Origin: a virus
Length of the DNA: 57,713 bases
Virus record (IMG/VR): IMGVR_UViG_3300020477_000028
Coordinates: 1-57,713 of that record
Direction: 5' to 3' (one strand)
Of this stretch, positions 37,260 to 47,167 are shown piece after piece (position 1 is the stretch's first letter; each line of letters starts with the position of its first letter). The notes under the pieces are model-generated. The model was not told the DNA's origin. It did not search any database and saw nothing but the letters and a program-made list of their open reading frames with translations. Made by a program: the position numbers and the translations under genes.

Positions 37260-40200
37260 TTATCTATTATTTTGTTGAGCTGATCCATACATATAAGTTG
37301 TCACGAGCTTGTGGCTTCCTGCTCCTGTCTGACCTGCTAAATTACTAAAAAATAACCTAATACCCAAATATTTATCACGTAAAAATTGTCTTTCTAACCA
37401 ACTTTTTCCAGTATTTACTGCTAAAGGATTAATTACCTTATCTAAATAAGGTTCTGATAATAAATTAGCCCAACTCGAAGTAAATAATGGTACACCTGTA
37501 TCTCTACCTATTGCCATATCTCTAAAGTTATTAAAAGACCATGTTCGTTCTTTTCTATCTAATATACATGATGATGTAGTTTCCTGTACAGATACTTGCA
37601 TCATATTGGCTATTCCTGTATCCTTTACATTAAACTGTAATTGTCCTGTTATTTGATAATCATTATACAAATATACTTTATCAAATGTTATATATCTATC
37701 ATCTACATAGGTACCTGTTGCAAGATTATAATGTGATGCATCTGTAAGAAAGTGGAAAGTATCATATATATTAACATTTAAAGGACTATCATTACTTATA
37801 AAATCTATAATATGAGGATGTGTACATCCATAGTATGTTTGATAGTTAGTATGTGTATCATTTAATCCATGTCTATGTATATATTGTGCATCATTATTTA
37901 ATCCAGAATAAAAATAATTTCTCATACCTAGATAATAATGTGGCATATAACTATGGAAAGAAATCCAATGATTCATACCTAAATGGAAACTTATTGTCCA
38001 TCCTTCACATTTAAAAATATCATTTGGACCGTTAACTGTTACTACATTACCATCATTTAATGTAATACTAAGAGGAGAATTAAATGAATTCTCTCCACAT
38101 GTTTTACAAATTGCATCATCATCATCAAATAATTGATCATACCCACAAGGTAATATTTCTGTAACATGTGCAGTAAAAGTAGTAGGTGTTACAGTAGTAA
38201 CAGATTGTAAAAATAAAGATAAGTCATCTCCTAAATTTGTACCAAAATCTAATCTAGAACGTCTATCCCATCTACCTCCCCATCCTTTTTTAGTAAGATC
38301 CTGATCATTTCTATAAGGATTATTAGTTGTTAATGATTGGGATAAATCTACTGTATAAGTTCCTGATAATCCTGTTTGAAGCGAATTACCATCTACATTA
38401 GGCTGTCCTCCAGATACAGGAACATCTGCTATACCATCTCCATACATACCAGAGAATGCATGTAATACAAACATTTCTTTAACGCTATTCATTGAAGTAC
38501 ATACAGGATATAATAAGTTTTTACATGTACCTCCATTCCCTATATGAGTATCATATTTAGCTACATAAGTATCTCTATCTTCATTCCAAATAGTAGTTTT
38601 TTCTGATGATGAGTAATTACCATTATTAAAATTACCGTGGTATTTATCCTCTGTTTCATCATGAATAACAACACATATAGCATCAGTTGATACTGTACCT
38701 ACTGGAGGTTTAACATCTGAAAATCCTCCCGAATAACTTGCATAAGCATTTACATTTCTATGACCTTCTAAGTCATCTCCCATAGCCATTCTAGGCCATG
38801 CTACCCACTGCTCAGATCTCATTGCAACATGATAAACACTTCCTCCCCAATTAGCTAATATTCCTCCAGGGACATTATTAGCCTGTACCCAATTTTCTAT
38901 AGCATCATGAGCCGCTATAGCTGAATTAGGATCTGTAGAAGTTCTATCATAAAATACCCAAATATCTGCTTGAGGAGATACTGTAGTTATTACATCTCGT
39001 ACAAAACTACCGTCCCAAGTATGTACACATTCTTCTATACCTGTTATAGAGTTGATTGTATTAGTAACTAAATAATTAGTATTAGAAGACCATAAAGGAT
39101 TAGGCGCACAGTTACAATTAGCATTATTACCACCACTTACAACCCATGTACCTGAATAAGGATCTGCACTAATTACTTGATAATAAGGACTATTAGGATC
39201 CGCAGTATCCCAAGGAGATATTAATTTATAATCCCTTTTAGTCATTATATATCTATTATACCTTGCATCATATACTGACACATACCCTGCTCCTGCAGGA
39301 TTAGCAGGATTATCAAAGAATGGAAATTTAGTATCATATATCATCTCATATTGATCATATATTTCTATATTCATATGATTTTCCATCCAATTTTTCATTC
39401 CCACATTAGTTAAATCTTTAGGTGATTCTTGCATTAAGAATACATGACCCTGTCTTTCATCAGGCCATATAACACCTGATTCAGTTTCTAATGTAGCCCA
39501 TTGAGACTGACATCCTAAATATCCAGTTTTAGATTGAAGTATTTCTTGAGGATCATTACTAAAGAAAGCTCCTGTACCAATATAGACACTTCTTTCTCCT
39601 TCAGCTGGATTTACAATTTGTCTAGAAGGATCTATTCTCCATAAAGACTCCGCTGTGTGTACGAATGCTGCATTATTTAATACAAACATATTCCATACTT
39701 CTCCTCTATGGGCAGGGAAATCTCTATAGTTATTAGTTAAGAAAGATTTAAATAAATCTTTAGATTCTTCTTGGAATGATTTTTCAGACCATGCTAATCT
39801 ATAAGGATGTCTTTCTTGGCACTCTGCACAAAAATCAAATTGTAAAGGAAGAGGTTTATATATATTTTCATTATTTATTTTATGATAATCTTCGTTTAAA
39901 GCATAATAATTTGGAGAAGGATTACCTGTATCACTCTCATGATGTGTTGTACCCATATCATGAATACCATGTTCATCTACAAAGCTGAAAGGACCAAATC
40001 CTGCTCCTGCAGATTCGTAATGATAAGGATATATTCTTTGGCCATCAGCATCTTGCCCTAATCTTAACTCACAATTTATTTCTGACTCTGTCCAATACCA
40101 TGATATATTATTAAATAAGGCATATCGATAGGCAACTCCACCTCCACCTGCTGGATCTATTTTTTCAGCATTACCTAAAGCACTAGGCCACCATTTATTA

Positions 40201-43200
40201 TCATAACCAAAGACACCCCATAAAGCACTACTTCCTCCTTCAGCACACTTATCATTATTAGACTTATCTACTTCCATTCCACATCTTCCTCCTTCTTGAG
40301 TTTGTTTAAAAGCTAATCTAGATATAAAAATATTACCTCCATATACCTCACCACTATTTACAACAAGTAAAGGTAAGTCTTGATTTATAGGTATAACACA
40401 ATTATGTGTTGGATTATAAGTTATATTACCTATAGCTCCATAAGAGTTATATGAGTTCTTTTTTAAAGATACATAATAAGCTGTACCTATACCATCAAGG
40501 TCTCCCTCATGATTATTAGTATATGCAGAATCAAGCGGGCATGCTGTTGCTTCAGTATTATTACCAGGCCACGGCCATGCAAAAGGTTTCTTTATAGTTA
40601 CTCCTCCAGGTTTAGTTTTACAAACTAATGGCATAAATTCTTGTTGAGTATAGTTTCTAAAAGGAACGTCTCCCATTGTTGGAATAAATGCATCACCTTG
40701 AAAAGCAGGTAATTGTATATAATCATCTAATCTTATATTAGTTAAATCAAAATTAAACATAGCATCTCGTGCCCATATCTGAGAGTTTTGATCTCCCCAT
40801 CCAAAAATATCCGCAGTTAAAGGATCAGAACAATGTTCCCAATGACTAGCATCTCCTCTATCATACATATCTTGTATACCTGTATCTATTCTAGAATAAG
40901 GTACTACAGATTGTTGATAAGACATTCGTTGATATATATAAGTAGTTCCTGCATCTTCTGTATTAGTTAAATAACCGTCATTTCTATTTCCATCTATTCC
41001 TCCAAATCCAAAACCTACAATACCATAAGAAGATGAAGTAGGAGTATTAAAAGGAGTAGTTTGCCCTGAATCATTAACACAACACGCATTATTAGTCCAG
41101 ATCATATAATTATAACCTAATAAAATTCTTTCTACTTTAACATATTGAGCATTAGGAATACTTTTAAATTTAGCCATAGGACCATGATAAGACTGTACAG
41201 CATTTGGATATACAATAGCAGATGTAAAGTAACCTACATTAACACCTGCTGAAACACTTGAATCAGATCCTAATAAATCTTGAACTCCTCCGTTTCTTCC
41301 CCATCCCCACCAAGGTATAGGATACCCCATACCTCTTCTACTTCTAAAACATTTGCCCCTATCATATTGATCATCGTCTACTGCAGCTTCCCAATAAAAT
41401 CCATGAGATACTATTGCAGGAGCCATAATATTTAAATCATCTTCACTACTATTACAGTTAATACAATCCAGACCTCTCTTATGCGGTCCGCCTCCATCAG
41501 TATTTAACCCGTCTTCATTTAATACCCATCCATTATGAATATAATCTGTCTCATCAAATCCATGACAATACCAATCATCACATAGAATTGTAACAGACCC
41601 ATCGTCTCCCATATCAAGAAAACTAGCAGGATCTGTAGCAAATTCAGTACTATTTACTTTAGCATTTTTATTTGTCATATGGACACAAGCTGAAGCATAC
41701 ATATGTTTATTAAAACAATTTGCTTGAAACTGATAAGCACATTGAGCTGGATATACCCTAGGAGCTTTTCTGCCTATCCACATATTAGCAGCTATAATAG
41801 TATTATAAACTATACCTTTATCAAGTACTGTTTTATCTGTTATATTTTGAACAGCTTTTACAATTTTATAACCTTGTATTCTATCAGCTAAATCTGCAGG
41901 AGGCTGTATATTAGAAACTTCAATTCCTATTGTAGATATTCTAGCTTCTTGATTTGCTACAAAAGGATTATCTCCATGAGTATTTCCTGTCCATGCTCTT
42001 CCGTCAGAAGGCCTACACCCTGTAGAAGTTCTCATTCTTCCTATTTGAGGGTTACCATAAAAATGAGGCTCTAATGTAGTGTCAGGCATTCTATGATGTC
42101 TAACCTGTGCCATTACATAAGGATCTGCCTCAGTACCTGTTCCTGTATGTGGATATATAGGAACTCCTTGACAATCTTTAGTATCAGGATATTTATAATC
42201 TCTACATTCATAATATCCCATTTCTCCTTTTGTTATATATTCTCCAGATATAAGAGCAGCACTTGTTCTAATAGCTGTATTATATACTTCCCATCTTAAT
42301 ATGTCTCCATTTCTATATATATTATCATTTTCATAATGATGAGTATTCATATTATCTGTACTATCTGTCTGAGCATTAGCTACAATTACACTGGTATCCC
42401 AACCTGAAGTTGCAGCAGGCCTATTGTGTTGTCCCATTGTATACCCCGCTTGTCCAGGTCTATTATAATCTCCCGAAGAAATTAATGCTGCTCCTGCAGA
42501 ATCTGTATTTTGAGCTCTTCCTGGTATATGATATACAGGTGTATGAGTACCGTCTTTAAAATACCATACGATACCAAAAGCATATATTTCGTCTCTCATA
42601 TAAGATCTATAATCAAAATAGTATTTACCAGACTGTACACTTTCTCCTTGAGCATCGTCTGCATCTAAAGTACGAGTAGTATATGTAATTCGCATATCAT
42701 TTGCTCTTCTTTGAAAGGCTGCATGATCTACTTCAATTTCTTCTAGATTTGCTAATAATAATCTACCATCAATTTGCTCTATAGTTTTAGCTTTATTAAA
42801 TACTTTTCTATCTATTGTAATTTCATCTCTACTTAAAAATTCTGTTACTTCTGGATTATACTCTCCAAATGTGAAAAATTCTTCAGTAGCTGTAATAGGT
42901 ATTTCAGCTACCATTCTACCTCCTTCAATATTATCTCCTAGTCCTCCTGTAGAGGGCCATACTGCTACTCTTAAAAAAGAGAAAGAAACATCTAAATTAG
43001 AAAACTTAAGAGTAATGGATTTATTAGTTTGATTACCTGCTACTGAAAATCCTGTAGCACTACTTCCATCTTGATTTACAGAACCTGGGCTAGCCCCTTT
43101 AATTCCCATTGCTGTTGCATTAATAGGAGATTCATATACAGGAATAGGTTGTGTAAGATCTGTCCAGTTTGTAGGATTAAAATCTTGATCTAAATACTGT

Positions 43201-43889
43201 ACTGCAAATTGATAAGTACCTGCAGCTAGTCCTCCTCCATCATTAAGTTCTACAAATTCAATACAAGCGTAATCAAAATCAGGCCAAAGCTTCATTCTTT
43301 CACAATCCCATATAGATACGTTATCTGCAGGATCTACAACTATATCCATATAGTTAGTTGGATTCTGAGCTATAAACCTTTCTTTACCTTCAGTTAAGTA
43401 ATCAGTTAAAGAGTCAAGATTAATATGACGTATATCATTAAGATTATCTGTCCAATATATATTACGTTCACATCCGTTTCTTACTCTATATATAGCTTGG
43501 ATTTGATGTGTGATTTTGAAGTTAAGACAATTAGCCGTAATAAGATTTTTTATTGTACAATCTTTTTTAACATATGCTAATCTACCCCATCCATAAATAG
43601 AAGAAGAGGTTGTTCCTTCTACGGGCGCTAAAAAGATAACAGCTTCATCATCAGATATATATACATGTCCTATAACCGCCCAATCTTTACCAACCTCACC
43701 GCATTCATAATTACCTTCTTCATTTACAAGAAAACCTAAATCTCCTGTAGCACTGGCGTTTATAGCATTAAGAGCCCATCTATAACTATCATCTGGTTGA
43801 GCTGCAGCACTAGTATCTGTGTGCATCCCTTTACCAGGACTATTTATAAATTTAGAAGCTCCTCCTTGATTTTTTCCCTGTTCAGCCAT
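37260..43889 (-). CDS. Muzzle/tail stabilization-like protein with inserted VWA-like domain
   Basis: 2,209-residue virion protein. The N-terminus (F-I-N-S-P-G-K-G-M-H-T-D-T-S then Q-P-D-D-S-Y-R-W-A-L-N-A) matches the start of crAss-like stabilization proteins, the muzzle at the tip of the short tail. The body is Tyr/Asn/Gly-rich and beta-like, with no signal peptide. Around residues 1640-1890 is a segment containing I-W-V-F-Y-D-R-T-S-T, a helix A-I-E-N-W-V-Q, G-S-V-Y-H-V and I-C-V-V-I-H-D, which resembles a VWA domain with a variant MIDAS and has a counterpart in the Cys-rich protein at 55124. This domain could be exposed for host contact. It precedes the cargo-like gene by 3 nt and follows the ring gene by 3 nt. 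Confidence 0.75.
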   Translation of the reverse strand: MAEQGKNQGGASKFINSPGKGMHTDTSAAAQPDDSYRWALNAINASATGDLGFLVNEEGNYECGEVGKDWAVIGHVYISDDEAVIFLAPVEGTTSSSIYGWGRLAYVKKDCTIKNLITANCLNFKITHQIQAIYRVRNGCERNIYWTDNLNDIRHINLDSLTDYLTEGKERFIAQNPTNYMDIVVDPADNVSIWDCERMKLWPDFDYACIEFVELNDGGGLAAGTYQFAVQYLDQDFNPTNWTDLTQPIPVYESPINATAMGIKGASPGSVNQDGSSATGFSVAGNQTNKSITLKFSNLDVSFSFLRVAVWPSTGGLGDNIEGGRMVAEIPITATEEFFTFGEYNPEVTEFLSRDEITIDRKVFNKAKTIEQIDGRLLLANLEEIEVDHAAFQRRANDMRITYTTRTLDADDAQGESVQSGKYYFDYRSYMRDEIYAFGIVWYFKDGTHTPVYHIPGRAQNTDSAGAALISSGDYNRPGQAGYTMGQHNRPAATSGWDTSVIVANAQTDSTDNMNTHHYENDNIYRNGDILRWEVYNTAIRTSAALISGEYITKGEMGYYECRDYKYPDTKDCQGVPIYPHTGTGTEADPYVMAQVRHHRMPDTTLEPHFYGNPQIGRMRTSTGCRPSDGRAWTGNTHGDNPFVANQEARISTIGIEVSNIQPPADLADRIQGYKIVKAVQNITDKTVLDKGIVYNTIIAANMWIGRKAPRVYPAQCAYQFQANCFNKHMYASACVHMTNKNAKVNSTEFATDPASFLDMGDDGSVTILCDDWYCHGFDETDYIHNGWVLNEDGLNTDGGGPHKRGLDCINCNSSEDDLNIMAPAIVSHGFYWEAAVDDDQYDRGKCFRSRRGMGYPIPWWGWGRNGGVQDLLGSDSSVSAGVNVGYFTSAIVYPNAVQSYHGPMAKFKSIPNAQYVKVERILLGYNYMIWTNNACCVNDSGQTTPFNTPTSSSYGIVGFGFGGIDGNRNDGYLTNTEDAGTTYIYQRMSYQQSVVPYSRIDTGIQDMYDRGDASHWEHCSDPLTADIFGWGDQNSQIWARDAMFNFDLTNIRLDDYIQLPAFQGDAFIPTMGDVPFRNYTQQEFMPLVCKTKPGGVTIKKPFAWPWPGNNTEATACPLDSAYTNNHEGDLDGIGTAYYVSLKKNSYNSYGAIGNITYNPTHNCVIPINQDLPLLVVNSGEVYGGNIFISRLAFKQTQEGGRCGMEVDKSNNDKCAEGGSSALWGVFGYDNKWWPSALGNAEKIDPAGGGGVAYRYALFNNISWYWTESEINCELRLGQDADGQRIYPYHYESAGAGFGPFSFVDEHGIHDMGTTHHESDTGNPSPNYYALNEDYHKINNENIYKPLPLQFDFCAECQERHPYRLAWSEKSFQEESKDLFKSFLTNNYRDFPAHRGEVWNMFVLNNAAFVHTAESLWRIDPSRQIVNPAEGERSVYIGTGAFFSNDPQEILQSKTGYLGCQSQWATLETESGVIWPDERQGHVFLMQESPKDLTNVGMKNWMENHMNIEIYDQYEMIYDTKFPFFDNPANPAGAGYVSVYDARYNRYIMTKRDYKLISPWDTADPNSPYYQVISADPYSGTWVVSGGNNANCNCAPNPLWSSNTNYLVTNTINSITGIEECVHTWDGSFVRDVITTVSPQADIWVFYDRTSTDPNSAIAAHDAIENWVQANNVPGGILANWGGSVYHVAMRSEQWVAWPRMAMGDDLEGHRNVNAYASYSGGFSDVKPPVGTVSTDAICVVIHDETEDKYHGNFNNGNYSSSEKTTIWNEDRDTYVAKYDTHIGNGGTCKNLLYPVCTSMNSVKEMFVLHAFSGMYGDGIADVPVSGGQPNVDGNSLQTGLSGTYTVDLSQSLTTNNPYRNDQDLTKKGWGGRWDRRSRLDFGTNLGDDLSLFLQSVTTVTPTTFTAHVTEILPCGYDQLFDDDDAICKTCGENSFNSPLSITLNDGNVVTVNGPNDIFKCEGWTISFHLGMNHWISFHSYMPHYYLGMRNYFYSGLNNDAQYIHRHGLNDTHTNYQTYYGCTHPHIIDFISNDSPLNVNIYDTFHFLTDASHYNLATGTYVDDRYITFDKVYLYNDYQITGQLQFNVKDTGIANMMQVSVQETTSSCILDRKERTWSFNNFRDMAIGRDTGVPLFTSSWANLLSEPYLDKVINPLAVNTGKSWLERQFLRDKYLGIRLFFSNLAGQTGAGSHKLVTTYMYGSAQQNNR

Positions 43890-43892
43890 GTT

Positions 43893-44810
43893 TTAGTTCT
43901 TTAAATCTAGTTTCTCAGGACTCTGTAAATGCCCAAAGAATTTATCATATCTATGAGGTTTAGGTAAGAGTCTAATATGTTGTTTACGTATACCTTCTAA
44001 CTCATCTATAGTTTTAGGCATGTTAGCTTTATTTCTTGCTTGCTGGCAATACCAATGCCAATCATCTTCTAATTTCATATATAGTTGAGCAGGAAGATGT
44101 CCTTGTAAAAATTCAGAATATTTTACTTTATATGTTATATATCTTTTAATGGCTTCTATATAAGATACTTCATCAGGTATCATAGGGTATCCGCGGTCAT
44201 CTAATGCCGTGGAAACATATGCAATACAGATATTACCCTTTTTAAAAGAAGTTCTAATATATGGCCAATCTAAAGCATATTCTTGTTGACATGTTGGAGA
44301 AATGTCTGTACAATTTGAGCAATGATTAGTATAAGGAGTAGTGAATGGCCCAGATGCTTTAGGAAGAGGTCTATAATTATCATAATAATAAGCAGTCGCT
44401 CTAAATGTATTTGGTTTATAATATTGTAAGAATAATTCAGCATTTTGTATTAATTGAGCAGATGTAGCACATACACTTGCACAACTAGAGCAATCAGGAT
44501 CAGTACAAGGATCATCACAGGTAATACAGTTATCTGCTGTAGTTAAAAGAGCAGTTGTAGTATTAGCTCCTTCAGTATACTTATACGCCATCATTACTAT
44601 TTGTTTCATACCAGAAGGTACCAACGTTCTATAATCATCGACTTCGAGATGTGCTACTTTCTCTATAAGCTGTGTGTAAGCTCCTATAAACTCTAGGGCT
44701 TCACCTGCCCATTCTATCATGTCTGTTTCATTAAGCTCTACAACAGGCTTTAAATCTCTATAAAGTCCAGATATAACTCTTTCTATACTTGTTAATTGTA
44801 CTTGACTCAT
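43893..44810 (-). CDS. Portal-proximal ring (tail tubular-like) protein
   Basis: 305-residue virion protein whose first roughly 75 residues (S-I-E-R-V-I-S-G-L-Y-R-D, W-A-G-E-A-L-E-F-I-G-A-Y, V-D-D-Y-R-T-L-V-P) match the helical start of crAss-like ring proteins that sit between portal and muzzle. A Cys-rich stretch (about 90-115, with repeated C-x-x-C spacings) and further Cys near 165-175 are unusual for a virion ring and could bind metal. The C-terminal half is helical with a basic end. Location directly before the muzzle-like gene supports the role. Family match is by pattern and synteny. Confidence 0.6.
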   Translation of the reverse strand: MSQVQLTSIERVISGLYRDLKPVVELNETDMIEWAGEALEFIGAYTQLIEKVAHLEVDDYRTLVPSGMKQIVMMAYKYTEGANTTTALLTTADNCITCDDPCTDPDCSSCASVCATSAQLIQNAELFLQYYKPNTFRATAYYYDNYRPLPKASGPFTTPYTNHCSNCTDISPTCQQEYALDWPYIRTSFKKGNICIAYVSTALDDRGYPMIPDEVSYIEAIKRYITYKVKYSEFLQGHLPAQLYMKLEDDWHWYCQQARNKANMPKTIDELEGIRKQHIRLLPKPHRYDKFFGHLQSPEKLDLKN

Positions 44811-44815
44811 AATTT

Positions 44816-45256
44816 CTATTCAAAAAATTCTACACTATTACTTTTTAAAAGACTTGCTAACGTTCGTTTATTCTCTCTTGTAGGAGAGAATGAATAAGCT
44901 GATTTATTTGTAAATATAGCTTTCTTCTTATGCCAGAACCATTTAAAGTAATATCCATCTGTATGAAAATTTAAATGGAATACTTTAATATTATGTTCTT
45001 TTGTAGATTTCCAATCTACACGTCTCTTATTACTATTTGTAATCTTTTTAATTCTAACTATTCCTAAACCTGCAGGAAGTTTAAATTCAAAAGAATTCTC
45101 GATAATAGCTTTAGATACCATTTTATTAAACCTAATACATATATCTCTGTATATAGATTTATCTATACTAGACATAAGTTTTTCATTTTTAAATTCTTTT
45201 TCAAAATCTACATATGCATCTACTAAAGTCTTATTTCTTTTCTTTTTTCTACTCAT
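44816..45256 (-). CDS. Conserved basic crAss-type protein, possibly HU/IHF-like or ring-associated
   Basis: 146-residue, strongly basic protein. It starts with a Lys/Arg cluster, then a helix (S-I-Y-R-D-I-C-I-R-F-N-K-M-V-S-K-A-I-I) and F-K-L-P-A-G-L-G-I-V-R-I-K-K. The 'helix, loop, L-P-x-G-L-G-x-x-x-I' layout recalls the HU/IHF fold, and crAss-like genomes do carry IHF-like genes near the ring genes. A structural role is also possible. It ends with R-E-N-K-R-T-L-A-S-L. It overlaps the preceding gene by one base and sits 5 nt before the ring gene. Confidence 0.55.
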   Translation of the reverse strand: MSRKKKRNKTLVDAYVDFEKEFKNEKLMSSIDKSIYRDICIRFNKMVSKAIIENSFEFKLPAGLGIVRIKKITNSNKRRVDWKSTKEHNIKVFHLNFHTDGYYFKWFWHKKKAIFTNKSAYSFSPTRENKRTLASLLKSNSVEFFE

Positions 45257-45969
45257 TATCCTTGTGGTGTTTGTGCAGGCCTAGGCGCGGGAGGTGCTCC
45301 TCCTGAATCTTCAGCTGCATTATTAAAGTTGTCTTTTGGTACTGCTTTAAATGTTCCTACAAGCTCTTGTACAGCTCCTTGTACAACAGCATCTAATAAA
45401 TGTCCATCTACTGGAAATTCTTCATCATGAGGATAAATACACCCTGTTAAACACGCGTTTACATATAAAGGCTCTAAAGGATCTTCAAATACTCCGCTTA
45501 TGGAAATGTATTTTAGAAGAGAGTTGGTAGTAATGAATAAATAACCGTCCTTTATAAAGTAATCTGGTTCTCCAGAAGTGTATTTGTCCCCTGATTTATA
45601 CTTCTTCTTTACCCAATCAGTTTTGGAATATATGACGCTTCCGTCCTGGTTAGAGACTGCCTCTAGCTCAGCTCCAACAACAGATTGTACAGGTTTAGGT
45701 ACTTTTTTCTTAGAACGTAACATTTTACACCCTGGGGCAGGGGCACATGGACACTCGTTAGGAAGTGCCTCCTGGAGTTCTAAGCAAGCAATTGTTTGTA
45801 CAATCCAATCTGAAACTTGTCGTTTCTTGTCTATTTCTCTTTTTATAAGTAGTGCTCTAGATGCACATATTTTTTCATAAATAAGTCTATCAGATAATCT
45901 TATGTCATCTGATGCAGTTCCTTTACCATATAAGGCTCTTACTCTTGATATTATATCGTTAATTGTCAT
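45256..45969 (-). CDS. Ring/head-tail connector-like virion protein
   Basis: 237-residue protein. It begins T-I-N-D-I-I-S-R-V-R-A-L-Y-G-K-G, followed by D-D-x-R-L-S-D-R-L-I-Y-E-K-I, typical of a crAss-like tail-connector family located beside the muzzle gene. The middle carries a Cys/Pro-rich loop (C-P-C-A-P-A-P-G-C, about 76-84), then a beta-rich part; the C-terminal helix region is followed by a Gly/Ala/Pro-rich tail. It overlaps both neighbouring genes by one base, so translation is likely coupled. Exact position in the tail cannot be deduced. Confidence 0.55.
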   Translation of the reverse strand: MTINDIISRVRALYGKGTASDDIRLSDRLIYEKICASRALLIKREIDKKRQVSDWIVQTIACLELQEALPNECPCAPAPGCKMLRSKKKVPKPVQSVVGAELEAVSNQDGSVIYSKTDWVKKKYKSGDKYTSGEPDYFIKDGYLFITTNSLLKYISISGVFEDPLEPLYVNACLTGCIYPHDEEFPVDGHLLDAVVQGAVQELVGTFKAVPKDNFNNAAEDSGGAPPAPRPAQTPQG

Positions 45970-46907
45970 TATTCAAATATTTCGTCTAAAGTTGGTATTA
46001 TATTATGATATATTCCATAATTTGTCCAAGCACTAGTACTATTTACTAATTCAGTTATTGCTGCATTTCCTTGCCAAGTAGCTACTTCACTTCCTTCTTT
46101 AAATTGCCATTGACTAGGAGCAAACTGTTGACTACAACAGTTACTTTCTCTAATAAACATTATATCTTTATTAGCACCACTTCTATCTTGATCATGGAAG
46201 TATTCCATAATACTATCTTTTTTCTTTCTAACTATTACATAATTTAGAGGAAGTATATATAAGAACATACACTCTCTTTCTTCATCATCTATATAAGTGT
46301 CTGACCATTTATTCATCATAGATCCTACTGCAGAAATATCTCTTTGGTCGGTAATTTGTAAAGTAACTGAATCATTAGTTCTAGCACTTATTCTAATATT
46401 ATGTGCTGCTATAGTTTCTTTAACGACCCAATGCCCCTGAGAATCTGTATGTTCCCATGCGTGATTTACATCATCCCATCTAGGAACTCTTAAAGCAAGT
46501 TGAGCTTTATGTGATGTAGTAGTACTAGTAAAAGCTCCTGTTTTTGTTATTACTACTTGTAATCCTGTATTCTTTATATCACCATTTGGATTAGTGACTT
46601 TTATAGGAGTCACTACAGCAGTGCCAGTTAAACCATTAGCAGCATTATATTTAACAGGTTCTAAATAAACAATATCACCTTTTACAGAAGATTGCACTGG
46701 ATTAAAACTACGTCTTCTTCCTGGTTGTCCTGGACCACTTCCATCTTCATTCAATGGTTTATTAGGACCTATTGGACCTATTGGACCTGGATTTCTATCG
46801 TCTTTTTCCTGATTCTCTAGTCTTTCATCTAGTTTTTTACGCTTCTCTTGCTCCTGTTTGTACTTATTGTACTTATCTGCATAATATGAATTATCTTCAG
46901 TTGTCAT
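45969..46907 (-). CDS. Virion-associated protein with short collagen-like linker
   Basis: 312-residue protein that I do not recognise. Residues 1-38 are a charged helix, 40-75 are Gly/Pro-rich and include G-P-I-G-P-I-G-P-N, a brief collagen-like repeat, and residues 80-312 look like a beta-rich globular domain. Collagen-like linkers are common in phage appendages, so a tail or collar fibre role is plausible. It sits in the ring/muzzle operon with one-base overlaps on both sides. No signal peptide is visible. Confidence 0.55.
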   Translation of the reverse strand: MTTEDNSYYADKYNKYKQEQEKRKKLDERLENQEKDDRNPGPIGPIGPNKPLNEDGSGPGQPGRRRSFNPVQSSVKGDIVYLEPVKYNAANGLTGTAVVTPIKVTNPNGDIKNTGLQVVITKTGAFTSTTTSHKAQLALRVPRWDDVNHAWEHTDSQGHWVVKETIAAHNIRISARTNDSVTLQITDQRDISAVGSMMNKWSDTYIDDEERECMFLYILPLNYVIVRKKKDSIMEYFHDQDRSGANKDIMFIRESNCCSQQFAPSQWQFKEGSEVATWQGNAAITELVNSTSAWTNYGIYHNIIPTLDEIFE

Positions 46908-47167
46908 TATTCATTATCTTCTATATCAGGTTCATGTTCTGTAGTAAAACTTTTTAATACAAATTCTTTTACAGCTTCAGACTGTACTTCTGGATCAATA
47001 GCAGCTTCTTCTTTAGCTTCTTTTAATCCTAGTTTAGTAGTTCCTTTTCCTCTGTAAGAAAGTCCTACATCTCCAGAGTATATTCCTCCAAATTGCATAT
47101 CATGTCTTTCTTTAAAGCAGTAAGGACATTGATCAGAGGGTTCGAATTCATGTATACATTTAGCCAT
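46907..47167 (-). CDS. Small zinc-ribbon-like protein
   Basis: 86-residue acidic protein with an N-terminal potential metal site: C4-x-H6 and C14-x-x-C17, in M-A-K-C-I-H-E-F and D-Q-C-P-Y-C-F. The remainder is helical and acidic. It overlaps the metallophosphoesterase stop by 8 nt and the next gene by one base. Function is unknown; zinc binding is inferred only from the Cys/His spacing. Confidence 0.55.
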   Translation of the reverse strand: MAKCIHEFEPSDQCPYCFKERHDMQFGGIYSGDVGLSYRGKGTTKLGLKEAKEEAAIDPEVQSEAVKEFVLKSFTTEHEPDIEDNE

